Positions 13,621 through 13,622 of a stretch of 13,622 nt of DNA are shown in pieces. Numbering within the stretch: position 1 is the first letter of the stretch; each line of letters starts with the position of its first letter. A program made the position numbers and the translations under genes. The notes below the pieces were generated by a model, which saw nothing but the letters and a program-made list of their open reading frames with translations, did not search any database and was not told where the DNA came from. The stretch comes from an uncultured Peptococcaceae bacterium (GTDB taxonomy: Bacteria; Bacillota; Dehalobacteriia; UBA7702): NCBI GenBank assembly GCA_937919295.1, contig CALFRX010000350.1, forward strand, positions 1 to 13,622, read 5' to 3'.

Positions 13621-13622
13621 TG

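Noticed and set aside
1..13622. CRISPR arrays, tRNA or rRNA genes, transposases, toxin-antitoxin pairs
   Set aside because: I looked for regular direct repeats, cloverleaf features and recognisable transposase or toxin motifs, and saw none.

Overview
The window is the replication-origin neighbourhood of a Bacillota (Firmicutes) chromosome, probably of Clostridia or Negativicutes grade. The evidence is the syntenic core rpmH-rnpA-yidD-yidC-jag-mnmE-mnmG-rsmG facing dnaA-dnaN-recF, AGGAGG-type ribosome sites, a YidC with a lipoprotein-type signal, and a Jag (KhpB) protein. The genus cannot be fixed from the sequence alone. All genes recognised are housekeeping genes. I see no insertion sequence, prophage, CRISPR array or RNA gene.

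Layout. Left arm, all on the minus strand and read away from the origin: rpmH (8909-9043), rnpA, yidD, yidC, jag, an intrinsic terminator (6631-6663), mnmE, mnmG, rsmG, a second terminator (2506-2548), about 390 bp of palindrome-rich non-coding DNA with the gyrB promoter, then gyrB and the first 76 codons of gyrA, which runs off the left edge. Right arm, all on the plus strand: dnaA, a 303-bp spacer, dnaN, recF, then a nested palindromic element at the right edge. The 511-bp rpmH-dnaA spacer holds divergent promoters and several DnaA boxes, and is the best oriC candidate. The dnaA-dnaN spacer holds one further good box and may be a second origin part.

The genes serve replication initiation (DnaA), processivity (DnaN), gap repair (RecF), supercoiling (GyrBA), membrane-protein insertion (YidC/YidD), RNA binding (Jag), tRNA 5' maturation (RnpA), ribosomal protein L34, tRNA wobble-uridine modification (MnmE/MnmG) and 16S rRNA methylation (RsmG).

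The main departures from the textbook layout are these. gyrB-gyrA lies beyond rsmG on the left arm instead of after recF, as one origin-spanning inversion would produce. The S4-domain gene often found between dnaN and recF is absent. DnaA has a non-canonical DNA-recognition motif (GKRHYTTV in place of GGRDHTTV). Both proposed rearrangement junctions carry palindromic DNA. No wholly new system is evident.
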